NCBI GenBank assembly: GCA_002338565.1
Contig: DDIN01000008.1
Coordinates: 811,567-875,566, forward strand
Direction: 5' to 3'
Length of the DNA: 64,000 nt
DNA from: Hyphomonadaceae bacterium UBA1849
Lineage (GTDB): Bacteria > Pseudomonadota > Alphaproteobacteria > Caulobacterales > Hyphomonadaceae
A program made the position numbers and the translations under genes. Below are positions 55,933 through 64,000 of this stretch, one piece after another. The notes below the pieces were generated by a model, which did not search any database, was not told the origin of the DNA, and saw only the letters and a program-made list of their open reading frames with translations. Positions within the stretch are counted from its first letter, which is position 1. Each line of letters starts with the position of its first letter.

Positions 55933-58900
55933 TCAAGCGTCGGATAGGTGTTCGTGCCGGGCCTCGATCAGGGAGTGATGCCCCTCCGGTTTTGGCGCAA
56001 ACCAGCGATGCAGGGCGGGCACCACCAGGAGCGTCAGCACGGTGGATGAGATGAGACCGCCGGTGACCACCGTCGCCAGTGGCCGCTGGACCTCTGCACC
56101 GACGCCCGTTGCAAAGAGCAATGGGGCAAGCCCCAAAGCCGTCGTCAGCGCGGTCATCAGGACGGGAAGGGCCCGAAGGCCTGCTGCCTCGATGGCAAGC
56201 TCATCGCGGCCCCGTCCGGCTCTTGCGAAGTCATCCATGAAGCTGACCAGCACCATGCCGTTGCCGAGCGCGATTCCGAACAGGGCGATGAAGCCCACCG
56301 TCGCGGGTACCGAAACCGGCAGGCCCGCGACCCAGAGCGCGAGCGCCCCGCCTGTCAGCGCCAGCGGAATGTTCAGAAGGATCAGAACCGCTGACATCAG
56401 GCGCCCAAACGTGAGGAGCAGGATGAGGAAGACGATGCCGAGCGTGATCGGGATGACCACGGCGAAGCGGGCATTGGCCTGCTGCTGCAGTTCATACTGC
56501 CCGCCCCATTCGACCCGGTATCCGGGTGGCAGGTCGAGCCCTGCCTCCACCGCAGCCTGTGCATCGGCGACATAGCTGCCAATGTCACGATCGCGAACAT
56601 TGAGCTGCACAGTGATAAACCGCTCGCCATTCTCGCGCGTGATCTGCCGGGGACCAACGATTTCGCTAATGTCCGCGACACTTTCCAGCGGAATGCGCGC
56701 ACCACTTGAGGATTCAAGAATGATGCGTCCGATGGCGGCGGGCGTGTTGCGATCGGCCTCATCGAAGCGCACGACGACCGGGAATTGCCGGACGCCCTCG
56801 AAGACCACACCGGCCTCTGCCCCGCCGACGCCCGAGCGCAGTGCGTCCAGCGCCTCTTCGACGCTGAGCCCGTATCGCCCTAGCGCTGCACGGTCGAGCG
56901 AGACGACGAGTTGCGGCGCGCCGGTGATCTGGTCGGCCTGGACGTCGCTGGCGCCGGGCACCTCCTGCAGGATGGCCTGAAGCGCCTGCGAGCCTTCGAG
57001 CAGGACCTGCGTGTCCGGCCCGAAAATCTTCACCGCAAGCTGCGCCTTCGTCCCGGTCAGGAGTTCATCGACCGACATGGCGATGGGCTGCCCGATATTG
57101 ACGCGAATGCCCGGAAAGCTGGCGAGATTGTCCGATATCGCCTCCCGCAGCTCTTCCGGACTGAGTCCCGCCCGCCATTCGCTGCGCGGTTTGAGCGCCA
57201 CGAAGGCCTCGATGCTGTTGACCGGATCGGCATGCGCGCCGACCTCGCCGCGCCCGATCCGGCTGACGATGGAGTCGATTTCGGGGAAGGTGTCGAGGAG
57301 CCGCCTTTCGACGCGGGTGGATGTCGCACTGGCTTCTGTCAGCGAGATTGACGGGGCCATGGTGACCCGCAGGAGAATATCGCCTTCCTCAAGGGCCGGG
57401 GTGAACTCCGAGCCGAGCCGTGTCGCAGCAAACCCGCCAGCGACAAGGAGCAGTGCGGCGAGGGCGAGGGCTGCGCTCCGCCTGTAGACGAAGAAGGCTG
57501 CCAGCGGGCGCACCATCCGCGTGATCCGGCTGTCCTTGTCTGTATCGCCGTTTGAGCGAGGCGGCTTCATCAGGCCGAGCGCCATGGCCGGGGCGATGAG
57601 CATGGCGTAGATCAGCGACCCGGTCATGGCGAGTGCGGCGGAGGCCGCCAGCGGGCGGAATGTCTTGCCTTCGGTCCCCTGCAACGAGAAGAGCGGCAGG
57701 AACACGATGATGACGACGGCGACCGCGGCCACCAGTGGCGCGATCACTTCCGCGCTGGAGCGGGCAACGGTTGTGCGATTGTCCTCGCCTGCACCGCGTT
57801 CACGAAACCCGCGCGCGACATTCTCAGCGATCACGATGGCCCCGTCGACCATCATGCCGATGGCGATCGCGACGCCGCCAAGCGTCATCAGGTTGGCCCC
57901 GATGCCAAGCGCATTCATGGCGATGAAGGCAAACCCGACGGAGAACGGGATCGACATCACCACGACGAGGCTCGGACGCCAGCCGCCAAGGAACAGAAAC
58001 ACGACGATGGCCACCAGCAGGCCGCCCTGCCAGAGCGCCGTCGTGACCGTCGCAGCGGCTTCCTCCACCAGCGTGCCCTGATCATAATAGGGGACCACGC
58101 GCACGCCATCGGGCAATGAGGCATTGATCTCTTCGAAGCGGGCCTTGGCGTTGGCGATGACGTCGGAGGTATTGCTGCCATAGAGTTTGAGCACCAGTCC
58201 GGCGACAGTTTCGCCTTCGCCATTGGCGGTCGCCATGCCCTGACGGACCGCCCCGCCGATCACGACCTGGCCGAGATCGCCGACGCGGATCGTGCGCCCG
58301 TCAACGGTCTTGACCGGGGTTTCCTCAAGATCGGCGATTGTTGTGGCAAGCCCGACGCCGCGCACGGTGTATTGCTCGGCGCCGATCTCGATATATTGGG
58401 CGCCAGCGGTGCGGTTGGCGCTTTCGAGGGCGGCGATCACGTCGCTGACCTGAAGGTCCTGCGCCAGCAGGGCGTCAGGATCGAGCTGCACCTGATATTG
58501 TTTTTCAAAGCCGCCGAGCGCGAGCACTTCAGTGACGCCTTCGACCGACTGGAGCGGATATTTGATCATCCAGTCGGCGATCTCGCGCAGTTCGATCAGC
58601 GAGCGCGTGCCCGTCTCATCGACGAGGCGGAAATACATGATGATGCCAAGGCCAGTGGAGATTGGGCCCATTTTCGGCGTGCCGAAACCTGCCGGGATCG
58701 CGTCGGCGGCTTCGCCGAGACGCTCGCCGACCACCTGACGGGCGAAATAAACATCCGTGCCGTCCTCGAAATAGATATTGACCACGGAGAGCCCGAAATT
58801 GGAGGTCGAGCGCATCTCCCTGACCTTTGGCAGGCCGGACATGGCGGTCTCGATGGGGAAGGTGACATAACGCTCGACCTCCTCAGGAGAGAGGCCCTCG

Positions 58901-59055
58901 GTTTCGGTGAAAACCTGAACGAGCGCGGGGGACGGATCGGGGAAGGCATCGACCGGAAGGCTGCGGAAGGCAAACAGGCCACCGAGCGTCATGGCGATGA
59001 CGGCAATCGCCGCCAGCAGGCGTCCGCCTGCAATTCTGTGCATGAAATTGAGCAT
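55933..59055 (-). CDS. czcA: CzcA/CusA-family heavy-metal RND efflux permease
   Basis: A 1040-aa proton-driven pump of the heavy-metal-efflux RND group, with twelve membrane helices and two large periplasmic loops. The helix-4 motif GVAIAIGMMVDGAIVIAENVARG carries the proton-relay acidic residues. The start at 59055 (MLNFMHRIAGGRLL) fits the family, with aagga upstream. It lies 13 bases after czcB. Whether the metal is Co/Zn/Cd or Cu/Ag cannot be settled; the His-rich adaptor argues for a divalent cation. The name czcA marks the family. Confidence 0.93.
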   Translation of the reverse strand: MLNFMHRIAGGRLLAAIAVIAMTLGGLFAFRSLPVDAFPDPSPALVQVFTETEGLSPEEVERYVTFPIETAMSGLPKVREMRSTSNFGLSVVNIYFEDGTDVYFARQVVGERLGEAADAIPAGFGTPKMGPISTGLGIIMYFRLVDETGTRSLIELREIADWMIKYPLQSVEGVTEVLALGGFEKQYQVQLDPDALLAQDLQVSDVIAALESANRTAGAQYIEIGAEQYTVRGVGLATTIADLEETPVKTVDGRTIRVGDLGQVVIGGAVRQGMATANGEGETVAGLVLKLYGSNTSDVIANAKARFEEINASLPDGVRVVPYYDQGTLVEEAAATVTTALWQGGLLVAIVVFLFLGGWRPSLVVVMSIPFSVGFAFIAMNALGIGANLMTLGGVAIAIGMMVDGAIVIAENVARGFRERGAGEDNRTTVARSSAEVIAPLVAAVAVVIIVFLPLFSLQGTEGKTFRPLAASAALAMTGSLIYAMLIAPAMALGLMKPPRSNGDTDKDSRITRMVRPLAAFFVYRRSAALALAALLLVAGGFAATRLGSEFTPALEEGDILLRVTMAPSISLTEASATSTRVERRLLDTFPEIDSIVSRIGRGEVGAHADPVNSIEAFVALKPRSEWRAGLSPEELREAISDNLASFPGIRVNIGQPIAMSVDELLTGTKAQLAVKIFGPDTQVLLEGSQALQAILQEVPGASDVQADQITGAPQLVVSLDRAALGRYGLSVEEALDALRSGVGGAEAGVVFEGVRQFPVVVRFDEADRNTPAAIGRIILESSSGARIPLESVADISEIVGPRQITRENGERFITVQLNVRDRDIGSYVADAQAAVEAGLDLPPGYRVEWGGQYELQQQANARFAVVIPITLGIVFLILLLTFGRLMSAVLILLNIPLALTGGALALWVAGLPVSVPATVGFIALFGIALGNGMVLVSFMDDFARAGRGRDELAIEAAGLRALPVLMTALTTALGLAPLLFATGVGAEVQRPLATVVTGGLISSTVLTLLVVPALHRWFAPKPEGHHSLIEARHEHLSDA

Positions 59056-59068
59056 GATGATCGGATCC

Positions 59069-60370
59069 TTAGTGTGCGTGGCCGTCGCCGAACGCGTCTT
59101 TTTCAAGCTGCGCTTTCAGCGTGAAAGCGCCTTCGGAGACGAAACGTTCGCCCTCGCTCAGCCCTCGACGAATTTCAGTGAGCCCGTCGCGGGACGATCC
59201 CGTCTCGACGGGGCGCGGGGCGAACCCGCCCTCGACCGGCACGAACACCGACGCGCGTCCCTCGACTTCGACGACGGCATTGGCGGGCACGTGAAGAATG
59301 CGGCCGCCTTCGCCAATCGCGATCTCGGCGGTGACGAACTGGCCAGGCCTGAGGCGGCCATCCGGATTGTCGATGATGACCCGCGCCGTGCCGGTGCGGG
59401 TTGTCTCATTGATGACCGGCAGGATGAGGCCGATTTCACCGCGTGCGGCTTCCCCGCCATCACGGGTGCGCAGGATGACCGGCTGGCCCGGCGCAATTTT
59501 GTCTGCATCGGCCTTGTAGATCGCGATATCTGCCCAGAGCCTCGAATCGTCCACGATGACAAAAAGGGCTTCGCCGCCGCCTTGGACGCTGGACCCCAGC
59601 GAGACGCTGCGGGAAATCACCGTGCCATCGATCGGCGCGAGGATCGCCGCATTCGCGAGGGCGCCGTCGGGCGCATCCGTGAGGCCATTCAGCACGGCGT
59701 CGCTGACCCCGACGGCATGGAGCTTGTTTTCCACCGCCTCACGGGCAACGCGCGCGCTTACCAGCGCGGCGCGTGCGGCATCGAGGTCTGCTTCCGAGGT
59801 GATCTGGTCGGCAAAGAGGCGTTCCTCGCGCGCGAGACTGGACGCCGCCAGATTTTCAGCAGATTTTGCGGTCAGGAAGTCCGCCTTCAATTCGGCGAGT
59901 TCCCGGCTCGACAGTAGCGCGAGACGCTCGCCGCGCCGGACCGTGTCGCCTTCGCCCTTGTCGAGGCGCGAGACAAGACCGCTGACCGGGGCAGCGACCC
60001 GCGCCACGCGGTCCGCATCGAAGCGAAGCTCGGCTGGCAGAGACAGCGTTTCGGCAAGAGTGCCGATTTCAGCAGTCGCGACCACAATGCCGGCTTCAGC
60101 AGCGGCAGCGGCGTCAAGTTTCACAACATCGCCGCCGTCCTCATCGCCATGGTCGTCGTGATCGTCATGGCCGTCCTCGCCTTCGCCATGCTCATCGCCA
60201 TCGGCGTGATCGCCGTCCTGTTCATCTTCGCTATGGTCGTCATGGTCGTCGTGATCTTCATGGGCTTCAGCGCCGCCAACCTGGCGCGTGGACGGACTGT
60301 CAGTTGCGCCGCATCCGGCGAGGACCATGGCGAGAACAAGCGCCAGCCCGGTCAGTTTTGTGTGGGTCAT
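59069..60370 (-). CDS. czcB: RND periplasmic adaptor with His/Asp-rich metal-binding region
   Basis: A 433-aa membrane-fusion lipoprotein (LAGC, lipid Cys20). Residues ~35-78 are a run of His, Asp and Glu (HEDHDDHDDH and similar), a probable metal sponge. The lipoyl/barrel-sandwich motifs are AAPVSGLVSRLDKGEGDTV and APIDGTVISRSVSLG. It overlaps czcC by 4 bases and precedes czcA by 13. Confidence 0.92.
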   Translation of the reverse strand: MTHTKLTGLALVLAMVLAGCGATDSPSTRQVGGAEAHEDHDDHDDHSEDEQDGDHADGDEHGEGEDGHDDHDDHGDEDGGDVVKLDAAAAAEAGIVVATAEIGTLAETLSLPAELRFDADRVARVAAPVSGLVSRLDKGEGDTVRRGERLALLSSRELAELKADFLTAKSAENLAASSLAREERLFADQITSEADLDAARAALVSARVAREAVENKLHAVGVSDAVLNGLTDAPDGALANAAILAPIDGTVISRSVSLGSSVQGGGEALFVIVDDSRLWADIAIYKADADKIAPGQPVILRTRDGGEAARGEIGLILPVINETTRTGTARVIIDNPDGRLRPGQFVTAEIAIGEGGRILHVPANAVVEVEGRASVFVPVEGGFAPRPVETGSSRDGLTEIRRGLSEGERFVSEGAFTLKAQLEKDAFGDGHAH

Positions 60371-61665
60371 TGGTTGTCTCCGTCGAATGGGGCCGCGCCG
60401 ATCAGGCTGCGGAGGATGAGGTCTGCGACGCGCGCTTCACGGCGCGCGGCGATGACGGCGCGCCGGGTCTCGATGAGAACCGCGCGGGCCTGAAGTGTGG
60501 TGGTGAGGTCGAACCGGCCGATGGCATAGCCCTGCAGGGCGGCGGCATAGGCGGCCTCGGCTTCCGGAAGGGCCTCATCGGTGAGGATCGATAGTCTCGA
60601 ATTTGACGCCCGGACGCTGGCGGTCGCGGCGAGCTGTTCGGCGCGCAGGCGCGCATCGACCGCACGGGCGGAAACCACAGCGGCCTCGCCGCGAAGGCCC
60701 GTGGCGCGGGCGGCGTCGCGGCCGCGATCGAAGATGGGCAAGGGCACGCTGACACCGACGACAAAGGCGCTGTCGCCTGTCTCTTCGAAGCGCCGGAATC
60801 CGCCCGAAAGCGTGACATCCGGAATCGCTTCTGCGCGGGCGCGGGCCAGCTCGGCTTCGCGCGCCTGCACCGCCGCTTCGGCAGCGGCGAGGCGTGGATG
60901 ACTGCCGGTTTCGCCTGCTGCCAGCGATGGCGCGATCTCAAACGCGGTCGGCAGGCCAAAGGTGGGTTCTGCTTCGCCCCACAGGCTGGCAAGCGCATAG
61001 GCGCGCGTTTCAACCTCGCCAGCAGCAAAGGCTGCCTCAGCGCGCAGGCTGGCGGCATCGGCTCGCGCGCGGGCGAGTTCCGGCGGCGCCGCAGCGCCTG
61101 CATCGACACGCTTTGCGACCGTCTCTGCGAGTGTGGTCGCAAGCTCTGCGGCCTCTGTGGCCAGCGCCGCCGTCTCAATGGCGGCGACAAGATCGGCATA
61201 GGCAAGTGCGGCCTCGCGTTCAGCTTCGCGCAGGATCACGCCGCATTCAGCTGTGCCGAGGGCCGCGCGGGCGCGGGCGGCGCGCTCTGACAGGGCCCGC
61301 TGGTTGCCGAGGCGAAAGGTCTGTTCGACGGCGAAGGTCGATTCGGTGCGGTCGAACCCGGACAGCGCACCATTTCCGGAGAAATTCTCAAGCTCGACGC
61401 TGAGGGACGGGTTGAGTGGGCGTCCGGCCTGATCGGCCTCGGCGCTGAGCGCGCGGGCTTCAAGACCGGCGGCGCGTATATCCGGCGAGGCGCGCCGGAT
61501 TTCGGTGATCACGGCGTCAAGGCTTGCCGGTATCTCGGGCGAAAGGGTGCCGGGTTCGGTTGAACCACCCGGCGTGCAGGGACTTGCAGACGCGCTGCCT
61601 GCCGCAAGGAGTGCGGCCAGGGCAAGCGCCGGGACGGCAAGTGCGCCCCGATACAGAAATGACAT
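60367..61665 (-). CDS. czcC: TolC-family outer-membrane factor of the metal pump
   Basis: A 432-aa protein with a signal peptide, then two long coiled-coil repeats of the outer-membrane efflux protein family (SLSVELENFSGNGAL, GNQRALSERAARARAALG, later EAELARARAEAIPDVTLSGGFR). It forms the exit duct for the czcA pump. It overlaps czcB by 4 bases. Confidence 0.9.
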   Translation of the reverse strand: MSFLYRGALAVPALALAALLAAGSASASPCTPGGSTEPGTLSPEIPASLDAVITEIRRASPDIRAAGLEARALSAEADQAGRPLNPSLSVELENFSGNGALSGFDRTESTFAVEQTFRLGNQRALSERAARARAALGTAECGVILREAEREAALAYADLVAAIETAALATEAAELATTLAETVAKRVDAGAAAPPELARARADAASLRAEAAFAAGEVETRAYALASLWGEAEPTFGLPTAFEIAPSLAAGETGSHPRLAAAEAAVQAREAELARARAEAIPDVTLSGGFRRFEETGDSAFVVGVSVPLPIFDRGRDAARATGLRGEAAVVSARAVDARLRAEQLAATASVRASNSRLSILTDEALPEAEAAYAAALQGYAIGRFDLTTTLQARAVLIETRRAVIAARREARVADLILRSLIGAAPFDGDNQ

Positions 61666-61746
61666 TAGGGGAGTGTCCTCGTGCTGATATCTCGAAACGC
61701 ATGCAGGACGCTATGAGAGCGACCAGGCATGACGGCGGTTGAGATT

Positions 61747-62091
61747 TCAGGCGCGGGGAGGACGGAGCAGTTCGTGAGGCGCCGCGTTCAGCGTCGCGGC
61801 GTCCGGCAGGATGCGGTATCGCTTGTTCTCCGAAGTGAGCGAAAGAGGCTCGGCTTCGCCCGAACGCCAGACATGATGATGGCAACTGCCACAATGGTGG
61901 GCCGTGTGATCATGGGCAGGTCCCTGCTTGTCATCCGCCGGCGGGGCTGCTTCGCTCTGGTGATCTGTCAGGCAAACTTCAGTTGTCTCAGCAGCATGGG
62001 CCGTCTCCGCCAGCGGCGCAGAGAGGAAGGCCATCGCAAGGAGCGCAGCCAGCACGAGGCGCAGAGAGGAAAAGACAGATTCGAAGCTCAT
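61747..62091 (-). CDS. Small secreted His/Cys-rich protein
   Basis: A 114-aa protein with a signal peptide (ending near HAAE) and the motif HDHTAHHCGSCHHH, a probable metal-binding cluster. Its place between merR-type and czcC genes suggests a periplasmic metal chaperone or sensor of the pump. No family assigned with confidence (DUF2946-like by composition). Confidence 0.72.
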   Translation of the reverse strand: MSFESVFSSLRLVLAALLAMAFLSAPLAETAHAAETTEVCLTDHQSEAAPPADDKQGPAHDHTAHHCGSCHHHVWRSGEAEPLSLTSENKRYRILPDAATLNAAPHELLRPPRA

Positions 62092-62196
62092 ACCGGGTTC
62101 TTAACAGATAATGATTGCCAAAACATGAGGCAAATTCGCATTCTCGGACGCATCTAATCATACAGTCGCTGGAGGGTCAAGCGCCTGTCGCTCAAT

Positions 62197-62646
62197 TTAC
62201 AGCGCCAGGTCACGCGGACCATGATCGTCGCTTGCACACTGATCGTGATCTGCCAGGCTGGCCAGAACCGCGCAGGTCGCAATGACCCCGCCTTCACAGG
62301 ACCGAACCATTCGTTCGAGTTCGGATTGGAGGGCGCGTAACCGCGCGATGCGCTCACGGACATTGGCGAGCTGGCGACGGGCGGCGGCGTCAATGGCGGC
62401 GCAATCGGCCTCAGGTGTCGTCTGCAGGGCGATCAGATCACGGATGCTGTCCACGGCAAAACCGAGATCGCGGGCGTGACGGATGAAGGACAGGCGTTCG
62501 ACTGCGTCGCTTCCGTAAAGGCGCTGGCCGCTTTCGCTGCGGTCGGGCGTGCCCATCAGCCCAATGGATTCATAGTACCGGATCGTCGTCACTTTTACCC
62601 CGGCCGCTTTGGAGATCCTGCCAATCGTCATCGGTTTGCCGCGCAT
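62197..62646 (-). CDS. MerR-family metalloregulator of the czc region
   Basis: A 149-aa regulator (MTIGRISKAAGVKVTTIRYYESIGL). Metal ligands are probably Cys82, Cys117 and Cys125, with an extra Cys137 in a His/Asp-rich tail. The ligand set is like MerR/CadR, so Cd, Pb, Zn or Hg are all possible. It diverges from the methyltransferase gene over a promoter with a 19-base spacer. The start has gaggga upstream. Confidence 0.87.
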   Translation of the reverse strand: MRGKPMTIGRISKAAGVKVTTIRYYESIGLMGTPDRSESGQRLYGSDAVERLSFIRHARDLGFAVDSIRDLIALQTTPEADCAAIDAAARRQLANVRERIARLRALQSELERMVRSCEGGVIATCAVLASLADHDQCASDDHGPRDLAL

Positions 62647-62658
62647 GAAAATTCCCTC

Positions 62659-62689
62659 TTGTCTCTACAGTCGCTTTAGACTGTAGGGC
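62659..62689 (+). promoter_or_regulatory. MerR-type promoter before the methyltransferase gene
   Basis: TTGTCT (62659-62664), a 19-base spacer containing the dyad ctacagtc-6-gactgtag (62665-62686), and TAGGGC (62684-62689). This is the classic MerR layout, facing right. Confidence 0.8.
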
Positions 62690-62724
62690 ATGCGTCTTGT
62701 CAAATTCTGAAGAAAGATCGCCGC

Positions 62725-63297
62725 ATGTCTGCCTTACCCAATGACCCCGCCCAGTGGCTCGTCGCCGCAATGATCGCGAACGCCGTTCTGGCCCTGCCCA
62801 TGGCTCTGCTTGTGCGGCGCGACTTTGTCCGCCTTGGCCGGGTGTCCTGGCCAATGGCGATCTGGACCGGTGCCGCCATGCACGGCCACGCCCTAGCGAG
62901 TTTTGCGCTCGCCTTTGTTGACCGTGGCGGGCTCTATACGCCCGGACCGTTGTCACTGACGGGGGGCACCGGCGTTTTCCTTCTGGGGGCTTTTGTCATC
63001 TATCTCGGTCGTCGCGCCTATGGCGATCAGGCCCGGGTCTATGGGCTGAAGGAAGATGTGCTGATCGAACACGGCATTTATCGCCGGTCGCGCAATCCCC
63101 AGTATCTCGGTTACGGGCTGATGTTTCTGGGCGCTGCGCTTGCGGGCGGATCAGGCCTTGCGCTGGTCTTCACGCTCGTCTTTGCGGGGCTTGTCCATCT
63201 CTATATCCGCTATGTGGAAGAGCCGCACCTGACCCGCATCTTCGGTGGGGCCTATACCGAGTATTGCCAGCGCGTAGGGCGATATTTTCGCGTGTAA
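62725..63297 (+). CDS. Isoprenylcysteine carboxyl-methyltransferase (ICMT/PEMT) family membrane protein
   Basis: A 190-aa protein with about five hydrophobic segments. The C-terminal signature HGIYRRSRNPQYLGYGLMFLGAAL and YVEEPHLTRIFGGAYTEYCQRV match the ICMT/phospholipid methyltransferase family. Such genes recur beside heavy-metal pumps, but their role there is not known. It is under the MerR-type promoter at 62659. Confidence 0.88.
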   Translation: MSALPNDPAQWLVAAMIANAVLALPMALLVRRDFVRLGRVSWPMAIWTGAAMHGHALASFALAFVDRGGLYTPGPLSLTGGTGVFLLGAFVIYLGRRAYGDQARVYGLKEDVLIEHGIYRRSRNPQYLGYGLMFLGAALAGGSGLALVFTLVFAGLVHLYIRYVEEPHLTRIFGGAYTEYCQRVGRYFRV

Positions 63298-63357
63298 TGC
63301 GACATGGCCTGCGAGGCGGACGCTCTGAATTGAGGAGACTGTAGTGCGCATTCTGAT

Positions 63358-63381
63358 GCCGCCATTTGCCGCCATTCACAC
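63358..63381 (-). promoter_or_regulatory. Decamer site D before traG
   Basis: Two inverted heptamers, GCCGCCA at 63358 and 63368 (10 bases apart), then ttcacac. The 20-base string ccatttgccgccattcacac is identical to the trbB-facing side of array A. It lies about 62 bases before the traG start. Confidence 0.78.
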
Positions 63382-63442
63382 TGGGCAGGGCGGTGCGTGT
63401 GCGGAACACTGAAGGGGTTTTCACTTTGGGAGCCCCTTGTCC

Positions 63443-64000
63443 ATGTCGCCGTCCAAGATTCTCATCGGTCAGTTTCTCATTGTCCTGACCATCATCGTGG
63501 CGACGATGTGGGGTGCGACGCAATGGGTGGCGCATGCGTTTGGCTACCAGCCTGCGCTTGGGCGGCCATGGTTTATCTGGGGTGAGGTGCCGGTCTACAG
63601 GCCGTGGCGGCTGTTCCAGTGGTGGTATGCCTATGAGGCCTATGCGCCGGATGTGTTTGCGCGAGGCGGCGCGATCGCTGCCAGTGGCGGACTGCTCGGC
63701 ATTCTGGCGGCGGTTGTCGGATCGGTTTGGCGCTCGCGCTGGGAAAAGCGCGTCACGACCTATGGCTCGGCACGCTGGGCTGAGAAGCGTGATCTTGTGC
63801 GCGCGAAACTGCTGGGCGGCGATGGCGTGTTTCTGGGGCGCTGGAAGGGCCAATATCTGCGCCATGACGGGCCGGAACATGTGCTCGCCTTTGCGCCGAC
63901 CCGGTCCGGCAAGGGGGTGGGGCTGGTTGTGCCGACCTTGTTGTCCTGGACCGGCAGCGCCGTGGTGCATGACATCAAGGGCGAAAACTGGGACCTGACA
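63443..64000 (+). CDS. traG: Conjugal transfer coupling protein TraG (VirD4-type), partial
   Basis: The first 186 residues are in the window; the gene continues past the right edge. Two N-terminal membrane helices (ILIGQFLIVLTIIVATMWGA, and GGLLGILAAVVGSVW) are followed by YGSARWAEKRDLVRA and the Walker A motif PTRSGKG (residues 152-158), typical of the T4 coupling protein that feeds the relaxase-DNA complex to the channel. In RP4 and Ti-type systems traG lies next to trbB or the relaxase; here metal cargo separates it from the relaxase. Confidence 0.93.
   Translation, partial: MSPSKILIGQFLIVLTIIVATMWGATQWVAHAFGYQPALGRPWFIWGEVPVYRPWRLFQWWYAYEAYAPDVFARGGAIAASGGLLGILAAVVGSVWRSRWEKRVTTYGSARWAEKRDLVRAKLLGGDGVFLGRWKGQYLRHDGPEHVLAFAPTRSGKGVGLVVPTLLSWTGSAVVHDIKGENWDLT

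Overview
The window reads as the chromosome of an alphaproteobacterium, probably Hyphomonadaceae-like. The basis is the dapF-mtaB-ftsY gene order with tight overlaps, the ACR3/ArsC pair, guaB and guaA, and above all an RP4/Ti-type trb conjugation island of the kind common in alphaproteobacteria. No rRNA or tRNA gene was seen, so the genus is inference. Bases 1-22652 are ordinary chromosome. From about 22653 to the right edge the window lies inside an integrative and conjugative element (ICE), whose genes look more GC-rich in third codon positions than those to the left.

Chromosomal part (1-22.65 kb): start of ftsY, mtaB, dapF, acr3 facing arsC, a prolyl-oligopeptidase lipoprotein with a TTG start, a small lipoprotein, a DUF2855 protein, guaB, a TauD-type dioxygenase, a GNAT enzyme, a saccharopine-dehydrogenase-like protein, a YadA-like surface protein divergent from an ECF sigma factor, an RsmB-like rRNA methyltransferase, a LysR regulator divergent from an azoreductase/HIBADH-like pair, and guaA. 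The first ~130 bases look foreign to the rest and may be an assembly join.

ICE part (22.65-64 kb): a P4-type tyrosine integrase sits directly downstream of guaA, whose 3' end is a known integration site. Next comes an unknown Zn-ribbon protein with a HEPN-like RNase motif. The leftward operon trbB-C-D-E-J-L-F-G-I plus DUF2274, DUF736 and an AlpA-like gene encodes the mating-pair channel. A single-frame DUF6499/DUF2285 regulator resembling FseA of ICEMlSymR7A diverges from trbB. Then follows a defence operon: HTH, hsdM, a hairpin RNA region, an Abi_2 (AbiF-type) HEPN gene, hsdS, a GmrSD-like DUF262/DUF1524 gene and hsdR, the last four joined by 4-bp overlaps. Rightward genes follow: ardA, two small genes, parB, a mer remnant flanked by 29-bp direct repeats, DUF736, an RdfS-like excisionase, traF peptidase, the DUF3363 relaxase and (after metal cargo) traG, which runs off the window. 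Metal cargo between relaxase and traG is ynfA, czcA-czcB-czcC, a His/Cys-rich protein, a MerR regulator and a membrane methyltransferase.

The most interesting signals are: (1) arrays of a 10-bp-periodic heptamer (TGGCGGC type) in front of trbB, the excisionase gene, the relaxase and traG, which would tie all transfer operons to one regulator; (2) the abiF-like RNA plus Abi_2 plus GmrSD genes built into a type I restriction operon on an element that also carries ArdA antirestriction; (3) the Zn-ribbon/HEPN protein beside the integrase; (4) five CTGACGGTA repeats before the integrase.
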